From contig CBINGZ010000010.1 of assembly GCA_966250335.1 (NCBI GenBank), positions 1 through 64,000 on the forward strand: a stretch of 64,000 bases of DNA, given 5' to 3'. Both the position numbers and the translations under genes were made by a program. This document shows, one piece after another, positions 34,009 to 43,823 of the stretch. Each line of letters opens with the position of its first letter. The stretch's first letter is position 1. Origin of the DNA: OLB7 sp966250335 (GTDB taxonomy: Bacteria > Bacteroidota > Ignavibacteria > OLB7). Under the pieces are notes generated by a model. It was given only the letters and a program-made list of their open reading frames with translations. It ran no database searches and had not been told where the DNA came from.

Positions 34009-37000
34009 ATGCGATTTCATTGTACATGGATCCTGCTCCTCGTTCTCGGGGTGTTCGCCCTCGGCGACACCGCGTGGGCGCAGCGGTCGGCTCCAACCAC
34101 ACCGTTGCAGCAGCAGTTGCGGCAGAAGTTCGGCCCGCGGTTCGAATCGATGACCCGCCAGGGAACGACGACGTCGACGGGTCGTGTCAACCTGGCGACC
34201 AGCGCGATCCGCAAATCGGGCGGACGCATCCAGGGCGGTCAGGGAGGTTCCATCTCCGGTCATCTCACCGGCCTTGCTGCGGACGATCATCTGAAGGGAC
34301 AGATCTGGGCGTTCTCCACCGACTCCTCCACTCTTGTACAGGATCCCACCGGAGGAACGTACTATATGTCGGCCGGCGCGGCGATCGAGGCCGACGGCAG
34401 CTATCGGATCGTCGGCCTTCTGCCCGGCGACTACTGGGTGCTGGCCGATGTCTACGGTTACGTACAGCAGCTCTATGACGGCGTGCAGGATCTCGACAGG
34501 GCCACTCTCGTGACGGTGGCCGACGGCGCCGACCACGGAGATGTCGATTTCACGATGCAGGCGATCCCGACGGGGGACGGAAGCATCACCGGAACGATCG
34601 TCGATGAGTCGAACGGCAGGCCGATCGAGGGTGTATCGGTCTACGCCATGTCGCTCGATGATCCGAACCTCACGGGCTGGGGTGTTTCCGGTCCCGACGG
34701 GACCTACGAGATCCCCAAGCTGGTGGGCGGTTCCTATCTGGTGCAGGTCTACGCGATGGGGTATTTCCCTGAACTCTACGACAATACGATGGATCCGAAC
34801 GACGCGCGTCCGGTCCAGGTCGTGGAGCCGAACGCAACGCCCGGGATCGACTTCGCCCTCTCGCAGGGATCCGGTATCTCCGGCCGTGTCACCGACGACA
34901 ACGGCAACCCGGTGGTCGGCGCCTCGGTGCAGGTCATGAGCAGTGATCTCTCGGGTTCCGATCCGAACGGCAGATCGTTCGGCGGATGGGCCTTCACCGA
35001 CGACAACGGCGATTATCTGGTCACCGGTCTGCCGAGCGGCGAGTATCTCGTCGCCGTCATTGCTTCGGCCAACTGGATGACCGTCGAGGAGTGGTACGAC
35101 AACGCGACGAACCCATACGACGCCACGCCGGTCGTGGTCGGCAACGATCAGACCACCCCGGGAATCGATTTCGTGGTCGATTTCCAGATCCCCGATGGAG
35201 TGGTCACCGGCCATGTGGCCGACGCGAACGGCAAGCCGGTCGTGGGCGCGTTCATCTACCTCGAGCCCTCGACCTCGACACAGGGGAACGGCCCCTGGGT
35301 CTGGATGTACGCGGAGACCGACGCCAACGGCGACTACGCGATCACCGCCGTCCAGGACGGCGAATATTTCGTCTCGGTCTATGCGCAGAACGGCTGGAAC
35401 TACTCGCAGATCTGGTGGCCGAACGCTCTGAGCCCGGATAATGCCGGCCCGGTCAAGGTGACCGGCGGCGCCAGCGACCCCGCTTCGGTCGATTTCGTTC
35501 TTCCGATCGAGGTCGGCACCGGGAGCATCTCCGGCGTCGTGAAGCTCGGCGACGGAACGCCCGCCGAGAGCGCCTGGATCCAGGTCTTCTCGATCGATCC
35601 CGCCACCGGCTCGTTCCTCTACGGCGCCGCGACGCTGACCGACGCCGACGGCGCGTACACGGTGCCCGGTGTCCCGGCCGGTTCCTACAAGGTCATGGCG
35701 ATCTACGGCAAGGAGGAGAAGGTCGGCGAGCAGTGGTTCGAGAACGCAACGAGCCCGGAGACGGCGACGACGATCGATATCGCCGACGGCGGATCGCGGA
35801 GCGGTGTGAACTTCATCCTGAACCTCCGCTCCTACTACGGCAACCTTTCCGGCACGGTCACCGACGACGCCACGGGGCTCCCGATCGATCGCGCTCTGGT
35901 GGAGGTCTCGCCGATCTTCACGGGGAAGGAAGGCTACAACGGCATCACCTACAGCTACAGCCAGTTCCAGACGGTGACCGACGCGAAGGGGAAGTATGAG
36001 TTCGAGATGCTTCCGGAAGGTGAGTACCTCGTCTCCGTCTTCGCCGACGGCGCGTTCGAGGTGTACGAGAACGCAGCTACCTTCGACGAAGGGAAGCCGG
36101 TGCAGGTGACGGGGGGCGGCTCGGCCACGGCGGACTTCGGTATGACGCTCTCGGTCGGCGGCGGCTCCATCTCCGGCCGTGTCACGGGCGGCGGCGTTCC
36201 CGTCGATATGGCGGTGGTGATCGCCTATGATCCCACGAGCGATCGCCCCAGCTTCGCCACGGCGCTCACCGATCCCGACGGAACCTACACGATCAGGGGA
36301 CTGGCCAAGGGAGAGTATCAGATCATGTGCTTCGCGGACGGATATATCTCCGAGCTCTACCTTGACGCCTACGATCCGATGACGGCGACGATGGTGACCG
36401 TCAACGACGGACTGACCGGCGGCATCGACTTCGAGCTTGATCGGAGCGGCTGCTTCAACGGTGACGGCAGCGGCGGCATCGTCTACGGACGCGTGTCGGA
36501 TATCTCGGGCCAGGGGCTGAGCGGCTCCACGGTCTATCTGGTCGACGGCGCCGGAACGACGATCGCTTCGGTTCGCGCCGGAGCCGACGGCAACTACGAG
36601 ATCGCCAACATCCCGCCATCCGGCAACTACCGCGCCTTCGCCACCAGCAAGGGCTACGAGACCGTCTACAACAGCAACTCCTCCTCGCTGGAAAGCGCTC
36701 AGCCGATGCCGGTCAACAAGGGTGGACAGGAGCTGAACTTCGTTCTCTCGAAGGGGACCTCCGGAGTCGAGGATGAGCCGGAGTACGGTACCGGGATCAA
36801 CCTGAGCGGCAACCATCCGAACCCGTTCAACGGTTCCACCCGCATCTCGTTCTCGCTTGCCGAGCCGATGCATGTCAACGTGACGGTGTTCGACACGCGC
36901 GGCCAGGCCGTGGCGACCGTCGCCGACGGTGACCTGAGCGCGGGCCCCCACGACGTATCGTGGAACGGCACCGACGCGAGCGGACGGAACGCAGGCCCCG

Positions 37001-37068
37001 GCCTCTACTACTACCGCGTGCAGAACGGAACCTCCGTCCGCACCGGAACGATGACGCTGATCCGCTGA
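34009..37068 (+). CDS. surface protein of eight carboxypeptidase-regulatory-like repeats with T9SS tail
   Basis: This is a 1,019-residue exported protein. The signal peptide is residues 1-25 (ALGDTAWAQ). From about residue 80 to 940 there are eight repeats of 95-110 residues of the carboxypeptidase regulatory/transthyretin-like type. Each has GxISGxVxD...G.PxxGAxV, then DGxYxIxGLPxGxYxVxVxAxGY, then xELYDN...ATPVxV and a VDFxL strand. A T9SS sorting domain ends it (NHPNPFNGSTRISFSL, VTVFDTRGQ, GLYYYRVQNG). ATG 34009 is preceded by AGGAGG and starts the signal peptide. It is likely a stalk-like cell-surface protein. It lies directly downstream of the sigma/anti-sigma pair and is closed by a strong terminator. 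Confidence 0.88.
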   Translation: MRFHCTWILLLVLGVFALGDTAWAQRSAPTTPLQQQLRQKFGPRFESMTRQGTTTSTGRVNLATSAIRKSGGRIQGGQGGSISGHLTGLAADDHLKGQIWAFSTDSSTLVQDPTGGTYYMSAGAAIEADGSYRIVGLLPGDYWVLADVYGYVQQLYDGVQDLDRATLVTVADGADHGDVDFTMQAIPTGDGSITGTIVDESNGRPIEGVSVYAMSLDDPNLTGWGVSGPDGTYEIPKLVGGSYLVQVYAMGYFPELYDNTMDPNDARPVQVVEPNATPGIDFALSQGSGISGRVTDDNGNPVVGASVQVMSSDLSGSDPNGRSFGGWAFTDDNGDYLVTGLPSGEYLVAVIASANWMTVEEWYDNATNPYDATPVVVGNDQTTPGIDFVVDFQIPDGVVTGHVADANGKPVVGAFIYLEPSTSTQGNGPWVWMYAETDANGDYAITAVQDGEYFVSVYAQNGWNYSQIWWPNALSPDNAGPVKVTGGASDPASVDFVLPIEVGTGSISGVVKLGDGTPAESAWIQVFSIDPATGSFLYGAATLTDADGAYTVPGVPAGSYKVMAIYGKEEKVGEQWFENATSPETATTIDIADGGSRSGVNFILNLRSYYGNLSGTVTDDATGLPIDRALVEVSPIFTGKEGYNGITYSYSQFQTVTDAKGKYEFEMLPEGEYLVSVFADGAFEVYENAATFDEGKPVQVTGGGSATADFGMTLSVGGGSISGRVTGGGVPVDMAVVIAYDPTSDRPSFATALTDPDGTYTIRGLAKGEYQIMCFADGYISELYLDAYDPMTATMVTVNDGLTGGIDFELDRSGCFNGDGSGGIVYGRVSDISGQGLSGSTVYLVDGAGTTIASVRAGADGNYEIANIPPSGNYRAFATSKGYETVYNSNSSSLESAQPMPVNKGGQELNFVLSKGTSGVEDEPEYGTGINLSGNHPNPFNGSTRISFSLAEPMHVNVTVFDTRGQAVATVADGDLSAGPHDVSWNGTDASGRNAGPGLYYYRVQNGTSVRTGTMTLIR

Positions 37069-37418
37069 TCGAACCAGCGAAAAGCCCCCCGCCGGATCTT
37101 CCGGACGGGGGGCTTTTTCATGTACGGCGCGCTCGCGGGCCGTACGGGGGCTCTTCCGCGGAGCGGGAAAACATCCCGACGGACCGGGATGTCATATCCC
37201 CGAAATCAATATTTTTGCCGGCGCAACGTTCCCTGATAGCCCCCTCCAGGCCTTTTGCACGTCCCTCCGCGGTACGGGTGAGAACTTTCCATCGTTCCTG
37301 TGTCTACTACTCGGGTGTCGACTACATGAACGTTCATTGGAATACAGCATCCTCCGGGCCGTGGTCTCCTCTGCCGACACTCACGTCATACTCGAAATCA
37401 CTAGCAGGTTCACACCGG
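37069..37418. other. intergenic region
   Basis: This contains the terminator at 37078-37119; the rest has no gene. The open frame from 36960 is an over-extension of the next gene. Confidence 0.6.
37078..37119 (+). terminator. terminator after the repeat surface-protein gene
   Basis: AAAAGCCCCCCGCCGGA and TCCGGACGGGGGGCTTTTT form a long GC stem with one mismatch and a T run, ten bases after the stop. Confidence 0.93.
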
Positions 37419-39503
37419 ATGAAAGCTTTTCTCCTCCTTACGCTGTCGATATTCGCGGCGGCCTGCGGGGTTGCCGTGGCGCAGTCCCCGTCGGCTTCCT
37501 ACGACGACGTCATGCTGATCGTCAACGATCGAAGCTGGAGCTCGGTCGAGATCAGCCGGTTCTTCGCGGAACGCCGGAAGGTCCCCGAGGGGAACATCCT
37601 CCATATCGACGCCGATACGGCGGAGACGATCGACTCCGCAACCTTTGTCGGGCTGCGATGGAAGATCCAGGGGAGCATGAAGGAGAAAGGGCTGGTCGAC
37701 CGGGTCAACTATATCGTGACCACAAAAGGGTGCCCGCTTCGCGTGGCAACGGCCGTCTGGGACAGGACCGACACCGCCGGCCGCCTGGTGCATCTGGGAG
37801 GACAGGCCTCCTTCGAGGACTGCCTGATGCTGATGAACGGCGCCGACTCGACGCTGATCCTGAGCATCAAGACCGGATTCCCCACGTCGCGATACTACGG
37901 CTCCAACCGGCATTTCCGGCGCGACCCGCAGAAGCTGCCGATGTATCTGGTCACCCGGCTCGACGCCTACACGGTCGATCAGGTGAAGAGTTACATCATG
38001 AAGGCCGAGGACCCCGTGATGATCACCGACGGCCTCTGGGTGCTCGATGTGGACCCGACCCGGGGGGGCGGCTACAAGATGGGGAACGACTGGATGCTCG
38101 GCGCCGACTCGATCCTCCGCGAGCGTGATCTGAACGTGCTGCTGAACACCGACACCGTCTATCTCCACGGCTCGAAGGAGGTCGTGGGATACTCCTCCTG
38201 GGGGAGCAACGACAACCACTCGGGGGGAGGGGAGGCGGCGAAGCCGGGGAACACCTGGCTGAACGGCTCGATCGCCGAGACCTACGTCTCCACGGGGGGA
38301 CGGTCGTTCACGCCGGGCGCGGGCTACGGTCAGTCGCTGGTGGCGGACTGGATCGCCGAAGGGGTCTCCGCCGTCAAGGGCTATACCGACGAGCCCTATC
38401 TGGTGGTGATGGCCCGGCCGAACATCCTCTTCGACCGATATACCTCCGGCTACAACATGGCGGAGAGCTACTGGTCGGCGTCGCCGCTGATAGCGTGGCG
38501 GCAGGTGGTGATCGGTGACCCGAAGATGCGCCCCAGGCTTCCGCTGGAAGCGCAGAGCGACTGGCTCGATTTCGGCTCGCGGGAGCGCTACGACATGGGG
38601 CGCGACACGATCTGGTTCCGCAACGCCTACGGGGAGCCGCTGCAGATCGCCGGGGTGGATGTGATCGGGACCGGAGCGCGCGACTACTCCACGGCGAAGA
38701 TCGGGGGGGGCGGTTTTCCGCTGACCCTGGCGGCCGGGGATTCGATCGGAGTCGACGTGTCGTTCAGCGCCACCGATTTCGGCAACAGGGACGCCCAGGT
38801 GAGCGTCAGGTACAGCCGTCCGGGGAAGACGAACGTGACCCGGATCGGCGCCGACCTGAACGGAACCGGACTGCGGGTCAGGTTCACATATCCCGACACA
38901 TTGCGATATACAACGCCGGCGAAGTCGAAGGTCGTGATCGACACGGTGACGCTCCGCAATCTATCGATGACCGATACGCTGGTGGTCCGCAGAACGCTTA
39001 TGTCGCCTTCCGACGGATCGCGGTTCGCGGTAAGTCCGCTGGCGACGACGAAGGATACGATCCCCCCGCAGGGGGAATGGCTGGCGGCGGTCGAGTACAC
39101 GCCGAGCGTATCGGAGATCGATTCGTCGACCCTGACGGTCTACACGACCGGTGAGCCGACGACCTTCAGGATAAAGTTCTACGGCATGGGGGGCGTAAGC
39201 GCCGCTCCGGAAAGTGGGGCCTCCTCCGGAGGAGTGGAGATCTCCTCGGCGTCGCCGAACCCCTTCTCCGGATCTACCGTGCTGCGATATACGGTGCCGG
39301 GCGTACGGGCCGCCGTACGGCTTGAGGTTCTCGACCCGCTCGGCAACCACGTGGCGACGCTTGTCGATGATGTCAGGGAGGGAGGGGTTCATACGGCGGT
39401 CTTCGATGCCGATGGACTTCCCTCGGGAATTTATCTCTGCCGGCTTGTTGTTGTCGGCTCCGGCGGCGCGACGGTGACCCGTCCCGTGCTGCATACCCGG
39501 TGA
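37419..39503 (+). CDS. TIGR03790-like exported protein with T9SS tail
   Basis: This is a 694-residue protein. The signal peptide is residues 1-22 (FAAACGVAVAQ). The first about 380 residues fit the uncharacterised TIGR03790 family: DDVMLIVNDRSWSSVEISRFFAERRKVPEGNIL, then NYIVTTKGCPLRV, VTRLDAYTVDQVKSYI, GYSSWGSNDNHS and AVKGYTDEPYLVVMARPNILFDRYTSGYNMAESYW. A beta-sandwich resembling ASH/choice-of-anchor domains follows (LDFGSRERYDMGRDTIWFRN). A T9SS sorting domain closes it (ASPNPFSGSTVLRYTV... GIYLCRLVVVG). The start at 37419 was chosen for the signal peptide and the GCAGG upstream. Function of the family is unknown; a surface location is inferred. Confidence 0.82.
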   Translation: MKAFLLLTLSIFAAACGVAVAQSPSASYDDVMLIVNDRSWSSVEISRFFAERRKVPEGNILHIDADTAETIDSATFVGLRWKIQGSMKEKGLVDRVNYIVTTKGCPLRVATAVWDRTDTAGRLVHLGGQASFEDCLMLMNGADSTLILSIKTGFPTSRYYGSNRHFRRDPQKLPMYLVTRLDAYTVDQVKSYIMKAEDPVMITDGLWVLDVDPTRGGGYKMGNDWMLGADSILRERDLNVLLNTDTVYLHGSKEVVGYSSWGSNDNHSGGGEAAKPGNTWLNGSIAETYVSTGGRSFTPGAGYGQSLVADWIAEGVSAVKGYTDEPYLVVMARPNILFDRYTSGYNMAESYWSASPLIAWRQVVIGDPKMRPRLPLEAQSDWLDFGSRERYDMGRDTIWFRNAYGEPLQIAGVDVIGTGARDYSTAKIGGGGFPLTLAAGDSIGVDVSFSATDFGNRDAQVSVRYSRPGKTNVTRIGADLNGTGLRVRFTYPDTLRYTTPAKSKVVIDTVTLRNLSMTDTLVVRRTLMSPSDGSRFAVSPLATTKDTIPPQGEWLAAVEYTPSVSEIDSSTLTVYTTGEPTTFRIKFYGMGGVSAAPESGASSGGVEISSASPNPFSGSTVLRYTVPGVRAAVRLEVLDPLGNHVATLVDDVREGGVHTAVFDADGLPSGIYLCRLVVVGSGGATVTRPVLHTR

Positions 39504-39672
39504 CGGGAGCCCGGAGGCCGAACAGGAATGATTCGTTACGCGATCCCGTAAAAGTTTATCTTGCGCGTTGTTTCGTGCAAAACGATTTTCCTTCCCCTCA
39601 GCCAACGCTAGGCGCACGAACAGGAATGTCCGCATCTCGATACAACCTTTTCATCAAACATGGGTTAACAGT

Positions 39673-41073
39673 ATGAAGAAACTACTAACGCTTGCTGCAG
39701 TCTTCGTTGCTGCGGGGACCGCAGCTTCCGCACAGCAGGTGGAGCAGATGGGGAGGATCGAACCGATCGCCATCCCTCTGCGCGGCTCCGCAGTCGGGCA
39801 GCCGAGCGCGGCTCCGAATACAGAATCCTCCAAGCATGGAGCTACTCCCCAGGAAGTGCAGAGCTTCGGATGGGGAAGCCAGATCATCCCGAGGCGCGGA
39901 CCGGGCGGCGACACGAACCGGAGCGACATCACGTTCCCGGTCCGTTTCGACGGCGGCACGATCTTCAAGGGGGGCGGACAGTACTTCGCCCCGTATGCGA
40001 TCCACAAGTACTTCAGCGGCAGCGTCTACAGCACTGAGACGAACCTCCGCTCGGACGACACCGCTCAGTTCGGTGATCAGACCTACGTCGACCAGTTCAA
40101 GGGAGCGAAGGAGTACTCGATCGAAGGGATCGAGATGCAGTTCTTCAAGAACCCGTATGCTGAAGTGACCTCGGTGCTCGCGGCGGAGATCTATCGCGTG
40201 CCGACGAACTACAACACCACGGCCGACGTGAACGGCTCGGTCTACAAGGAGCGCGGCTTCCAGGCGGATCGTGACACGCTGAAGAAGCGCAACCTGATGG
40301 TGAGGGAGATCGCGATCGACGATATCGGTCTGGACACCACGGTCCGTGAGAGCGGCACCGGCTACGTGATCAACCGTACGGCCCTCGATTTCTCGGAGGA
40401 GCCGATCCAGTTCGCCGCCAACGAGGCAGCGCTCGTTCTGATCGCCAACGACATCGGCACCCCGATCATCCAGCCGGTCGGCAGCGATGAGACGGAGACC
40501 CGCGAGTACCAGCGCATGATCGCCTACGACGAGTGGTTCGGTGGGGATATCGTCCCCGATCCGGCCAACCCGAACGTCGGCAAGGATATGCGCGTGAACC
40601 CGCTCGACAGCCACAAGACGTGGGGCGTCGTTCTCTTCAACCAGTCGGGACAGGAAGTGATCATCAGCGCCTGGGCAGGCCTCGTCTTCCTGCGTCAGAA
40701 CGCGGGCGGCGGTGTGGATACGATCCGCTCGCGCCTCAACATGGACATGAACTTCTTCGGCCGCGTCGATCTGGTCTCGGGCGTCAGCTACCACTTCGGC
40801 AAGGATACCCGCGACCAGGGTCTCGGCGAGGTCTTCCCGAACCCGGTCTCGAGCGACGTTCGCGTCCCCTTCTCGCTCGGCAGGAACTCGCATGTCAAGC
40901 TGGAGCTCTTCGACGGCCAGGGCCGCCTTGTGAAGCATCTCGCCGAGTCGAACTACGTGGAGGGTAACTACTCCGTGGTCGTCCCGGTCAACGATCTCAC
41001 CAACGGCACCTACCTCGTCCGCATGGTCGCCGGCAACGACGTCTACAGCACGAAGCTCAACGTCGTGAAGTAA
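39673..41073 (+). CDS. abundant-looking T9SS exported protein of unknown function
   Basis: This is a 466-residue protein. The signal peptide is residues 1-20 (MKKLLTLAAVFVAAGTAASAQ). The central about 350 residues are beta-rich and not a family I recognise (KEYSIEGIEMQFFKNPYAEV, LVLIANDIGTPI, WGVVLFNQSGQEVIISAWAGLVF). The C-terminus is a T9SS sorting domain (GEVFPNPVSSDVRVPFSL, LFDGQGRLVKHL, GTYLVRMVAG). Its codon choice is more uniform than that of its neighbours (CGC/CGT, AAC, AAG, GAG) and it has its own strong terminator, which suggests high expression. The start at 39673 is fixed by the signal peptide. Confidence 0.8.
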   Translation: MKKLLTLAAVFVAAGTAASAQQVEQMGRIEPIAIPLRGSAVGQPSAAPNTESSKHGATPQEVQSFGWGSQIIPRRGPGGDTNRSDITFPVRFDGGTIFKGGGQYFAPYAIHKYFSGSVYSTETNLRSDDTAQFGDQTYVDQFKGAKEYSIEGIEMQFFKNPYAEVTSVLAAEIYRVPTNYNTTADVNGSVYKERGFQADRDTLKKRNLMVREIAIDDIGLDTTVRESGTGYVINRTALDFSEEPIQFAANEAALVLIANDIGTPIIQPVGSDETETREYQRMIAYDEWFGGDIVPDPANPNVGKDMRVNPLDSHKTWGVVLFNQSGQEVIISAWAGLVFLRQNAGGGVDTIRSRLNMDMNFFGRVDLVSGVSYHFGKDTRDQGLGEVFPNPVSSDVRVPFSLGRNSHVKLELFDGQGRLVKHLAESNYVEGNYSVVVPVNDLTNGTYLVRMVAGNDVYSTKLNVVK

Positions 41074-41112
41074 TCACGACACATCGCGGGGCGATCCCTG
41101 CGACTGCGATAT

Positions 41113-41152
41113 ACGGGGCCTTCATCGATGATGAAGGCCCCGTCGTTTTTTT
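41113..41152 (+). terminator. terminator after the T9SS gene
   Basis: ACGGGGCCTTCAT (41113-41125) and ATGAAGGCCCCGT (41131-41143) form a perfect 13-bp stem followed by CGTTTTTTT. Confidence 0.95.
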
Positions 41153-41226
41153 CGCCTGTGCCGAAGCCTTGAACCCTTGAACGAGGTGGATGCCTCCCGC
41201 GTCGTATGCCGCCATATTCTCTTCTA

Positions 41227-41421
41227 TCCTCCGGCTCCTCCGGCTCCTCCGGCTCCCGAAGGGAGCACCGATCTGTAGCCACGGGCCATTCATACATTCC
41301 TGAGCCCTGAAGGGGCGTCCCATTCTTCCCGTCATCGATGAGGAAGAATGGCGCGCACCTTCGGCGCTGAAGAAAGAATATGGGAGCGTCCGCAGCTACA
41401 AACGGTTCGCCCCTTCGGGGC
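41227..41421. repeat. intergenic hairpin-rich repeat element
   Basis: Three direct copies of TCCTCCGGC occupy 41227-41253. Four related stem-forming heads follow: GCTCCCGAAGGGAGC (41252-41266), AGCCCTGAAGGGGCG (41303-41317), GCGCACCTTCGGCGC (41353-41367) and GCCCCTTCGGGGC (41409-41421). CCATTCTTCC (41320-41329) also pairs with GGAAGAATGG (41342-41351). Read on the minus strand this resembles repeated CCGAAGG.GCG intergenic elements, probably non-coding. Confidence 0.6.
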
Positions 41422-41652
41422 TGGAGGAGAATGAACGAGGGTTGCTTCGAGAGAATGGATATACCTTCGGCGCGGTCGTTTCGTGGGGCCAGGGATTGCA
41501 TTCGTTCGTTTATGTGAGGCGGCGGGAGATTAACGAACTGAAATATCGACCGGGGCGTTTGTACGGAACGTGAGTCCGGGGTTATTATCGGCGGCGCGGA
41601 AACGGCTTCGGGGCGACCCGGGCTGCATATCGAACATCGACATATCCGATCC

Positions 41653-43761
41653 ATGACAGAGAACAAGAGCGGCCGGGAACATGGGGATACCGAACTGAAG
41701 CCGAACAGACTGATCGGCGAGAAATCCCCCTACCTTCAGCAGCATGCCTACAACCCTGTGGAGTGGTACCCCTGGGGAGAGGAGGCGTTCGCGAAGGCGC
41801 GTGAGGAGGGGAAACCGATATTCCTCTCGATCGGATATTCCACCTGCCACTGGTGCCATGTGATGGAACGGGAATCGTTCGAGGACCCGGAGACCGCCCG
41901 GATCATGAACGATCTCTTCGTCAACATCAAGGTCGACCGCGAGGAACGTCCCGATGTCGATCACGTCTACATGACGGCGGTGCAGGCCCTCACCGGCTCC
42001 GGCGGATGGCCCCTCTCCGCGTGGCTTACCCCGGAGCTGGAACCGTACTACGCCGGCACCTACTTCCCGCCGCGTTCCGCCTACGGTCGTCCCGGGTTCC
42101 GCGATGTCCTCTTCTCGCTTCACGATGCATGGAGCAACCAGCGCGAGAAGGTTGATCGGTCGGCGAAGGCGATCATGTCGGCCGTCCGTCAGGGGTCGAT
42201 CGTGGCGCAGGAGCCGGAGGAGACCGGACCGACGGTTGCCGATGCCGCCGATCTCTGCTACCGCCAGCTCGAGCGGGCCTACGACACACGTCACGGCGGG
42301 TTCAGTCCGGCCCCGAAATTCCCACGTCCCGCGATCTTTGAATTCCTGCTGCGATATTATCGCGAGCGCGGGGAGGAGAAGGCGCTCAGGATGACCGAAC
42401 ATACGATCCGGCGGATGGCCTCCGGCGGGATGTACGACCAGCTCGGCGGCGGCTTCGCCCGCTATTCCACCGACAGTGAATGGCGCGTCCCCCACTTCGA
42501 GAAGATGCTCTACGACCAGGGACAGCTTGTGGGGATCTGCGCCGATCTCTATCGGATTACGAACGATCCGTTCCTTGAGACGATCATCCGGCAGAGCGTG
42601 GAGTATCTCGTCCGCGACCTGATGCACGAAAGCGGGGCCTTCTATTCCGCCGAGGATGCCGACAGCGAGGGGGAGGAGGGAACCTTCTACGTCTGGACCG
42701 TCGAGGAACTGCGCCGGCATCTGGACGACGAGGAACTGAACGGCGTCATGCGATATTACGGCGTGACCGAGGCGGGGAATTTCGAACACGGCAAGAACGT
42801 CCTCCACACCAGCGCGGCGCCGGCCTCGGTCGCCCTCGATCTGGGCGTCTCCGTGGCGCGCCTCATGGAGATCCTGGAGTCCGCCCGGAGGAAGCTCTTC
42901 GCCGTCCGCTCCTTCAGGACACGGCCGCACAGGGATGAGAAGATCCTGACGTCGTGGAACGGCCTGATGATCTCCGGCCTGGCGCGCGCCGCCTCCGCCC
43001 TCGGGGAGCCTGAGTTCGCCGCTCTGGCGCGCCGCGCCGCCGATGCCCTGACCGCCGTCATGAATATCGACGGACGATTGATGCACAGGCTGAAGGACGG
43101 CGAGGTGAAGTTCGACGGCTACCTGGAGGATTACGCGTTCCTCGCCCAGGGCCTGATCGACCTCTACGAAGCGACGTTCGAGGTCCGATATCTGATCGAG
43201 GCCGAACGCCTCGTCCGCGAGGCCGACAGGCTCTTCGTCGATGAGGAGAACGGCGGCTACTTCATGACGGGAGGAGAGGACCCGAGCGTCCTCGTCCGCT
43301 TCAAGAGCGATCACGACGGAGCGGAGCCTGCCGGCAATTCCGTGATGGTGATGAACCTCCTCCGGATCGGCCGTCTCTTCGACGACGCCGGACTGCTGGA
43401 ACGGGGGGAGCGCGCGCTCCGTCTCTTCCTCGCCAGAATAGCCGACGCACCGGTGATGATGCCGCAGATGGTCGCCGCCGCGCTGCAACTGGAGCGGGCT
43501 CCCCGTCAGATCGTGGTGGCCGGCTCGGGCGATCGCGACGAGACGGAACGGCTGGTCGCCCGGGTCCGCTCCGCCTATCTCCCCGATACCTCGCTTCTCT
43601 ACGTCGGACCTGAAGGACCCGACGAACGGCTCGCGGGGCGCATCGAGGTCCTGGCCGGCATGAAGCCGGTCGACGGCAGGGCCGCCGTCTATCTCTGCGA
43701 GAACTTCACCTGTCGCGCTCCCGAGACCGACTTCGTCCCTCCGCGCGCCGAACCCTCCTGA
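41653..43761 (+). CDS. YyaL/SSP411-type thioredoxin-domain protein
   Basis: This is a 702-residue cytoplasmic protein. The N-terminal about 170 residues are the DUF255 thioredoxin-like domain: NRLIGEKSPYLQQHAYNPVEWYPWGEEAFAKA, SIGYSTCHWCHVMERESFED with the CxxC, and VDREERPDVDHVYM. The rest is an (alpha/alpha)6-barrel-like region (GGFSPAPKFPRP, GGMYDQLGGGFARYSTD, WRVPHFEKMLYDQ, TSWNGLMISGLARAA) as in glycosidase or epimerase-fold proteins. The family is conserved from bacteria to human SPATA20, and its activity is not settled. It is followed after 62 bases by a glycosyltransferase gene. Confidence 0.93.
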   Translation: MTENKSGREHGDTELKPNRLIGEKSPYLQQHAYNPVEWYPWGEEAFAKAREEGKPIFLSIGYSTCHWCHVMERESFEDPETARIMNDLFVNIKVDREERPDVDHVYMTAVQALTGSGGWPLSAWLTPELEPYYAGTYFPPRSAYGRPGFRDVLFSLHDAWSNQREKVDRSAKAIMSAVRQGSIVAQEPEETGPTVADAADLCYRQLERAYDTRHGGFSPAPKFPRPAIFEFLLRYYRERGEEKALRMTEHTIRRMASGGMYDQLGGGFARYSTDSEWRVPHFEKMLYDQGQLVGICADLYRITNDPFLETIIRQSVEYLVRDLMHESGAFYSAEDADSEGEEGTFYVWTVEELRRHLDDEELNGVMRYYGVTEAGNFEHGKNVLHTSAAPASVALDLGVSVARLMEILESARRKLFAVRSFRTRPHRDEKILTSWNGLMISGLARAASALGEPEFAALARRAADALTAVMNIDGRLMHRLKDGEVKFDGYLEDYAFLAQGLIDLYEATFEVRYLIEAERLVREADRLFVDEENGGYFMTGGEDPSVLVRFKSDHDGAEPAGNSVMVMNLLRIGRLFDDAGLLERGERALRLFLARIADAPVMMPQMVAAALQLERAPRQIVVAGSGDRDETERLVARVRSAYLPDTSLLYVGPEGPDERLAGRIEVLAGMKPVDGRAAVYLCENFTCRAPETDFVPPRAEPS

Positions 43762-43823
43762 GAAGAGATGATGGAGTTCGCGGATTTTGCGGATCTTGCG
43801 TTCCGCACAGGAGCGGCGCAGAT

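Larger units (their letters stand above)
41074..41652. other. intergenic region with repeat element
   Basis: This holds the terminator at 41113-41152 and the repeat element at 41227-41421. No gene seen between them and the next start. Confidence 0.7.

Noticed and set aside
33994..36951. 985-codon open frame on the minus strand
   Set aside because: It is fully antisense to a well-supported T9SS repeat protein; the translation is rich in Arg, His, Asp and Val as expected for a GC-rich shadow frame, with no domain.
41227..41421. CRISPR array
   Set aside because: The repeats are short, imperfect and irregularly spaced, no cas gene is near, and the units are hairpins rather than spacer-separated direct repeats.
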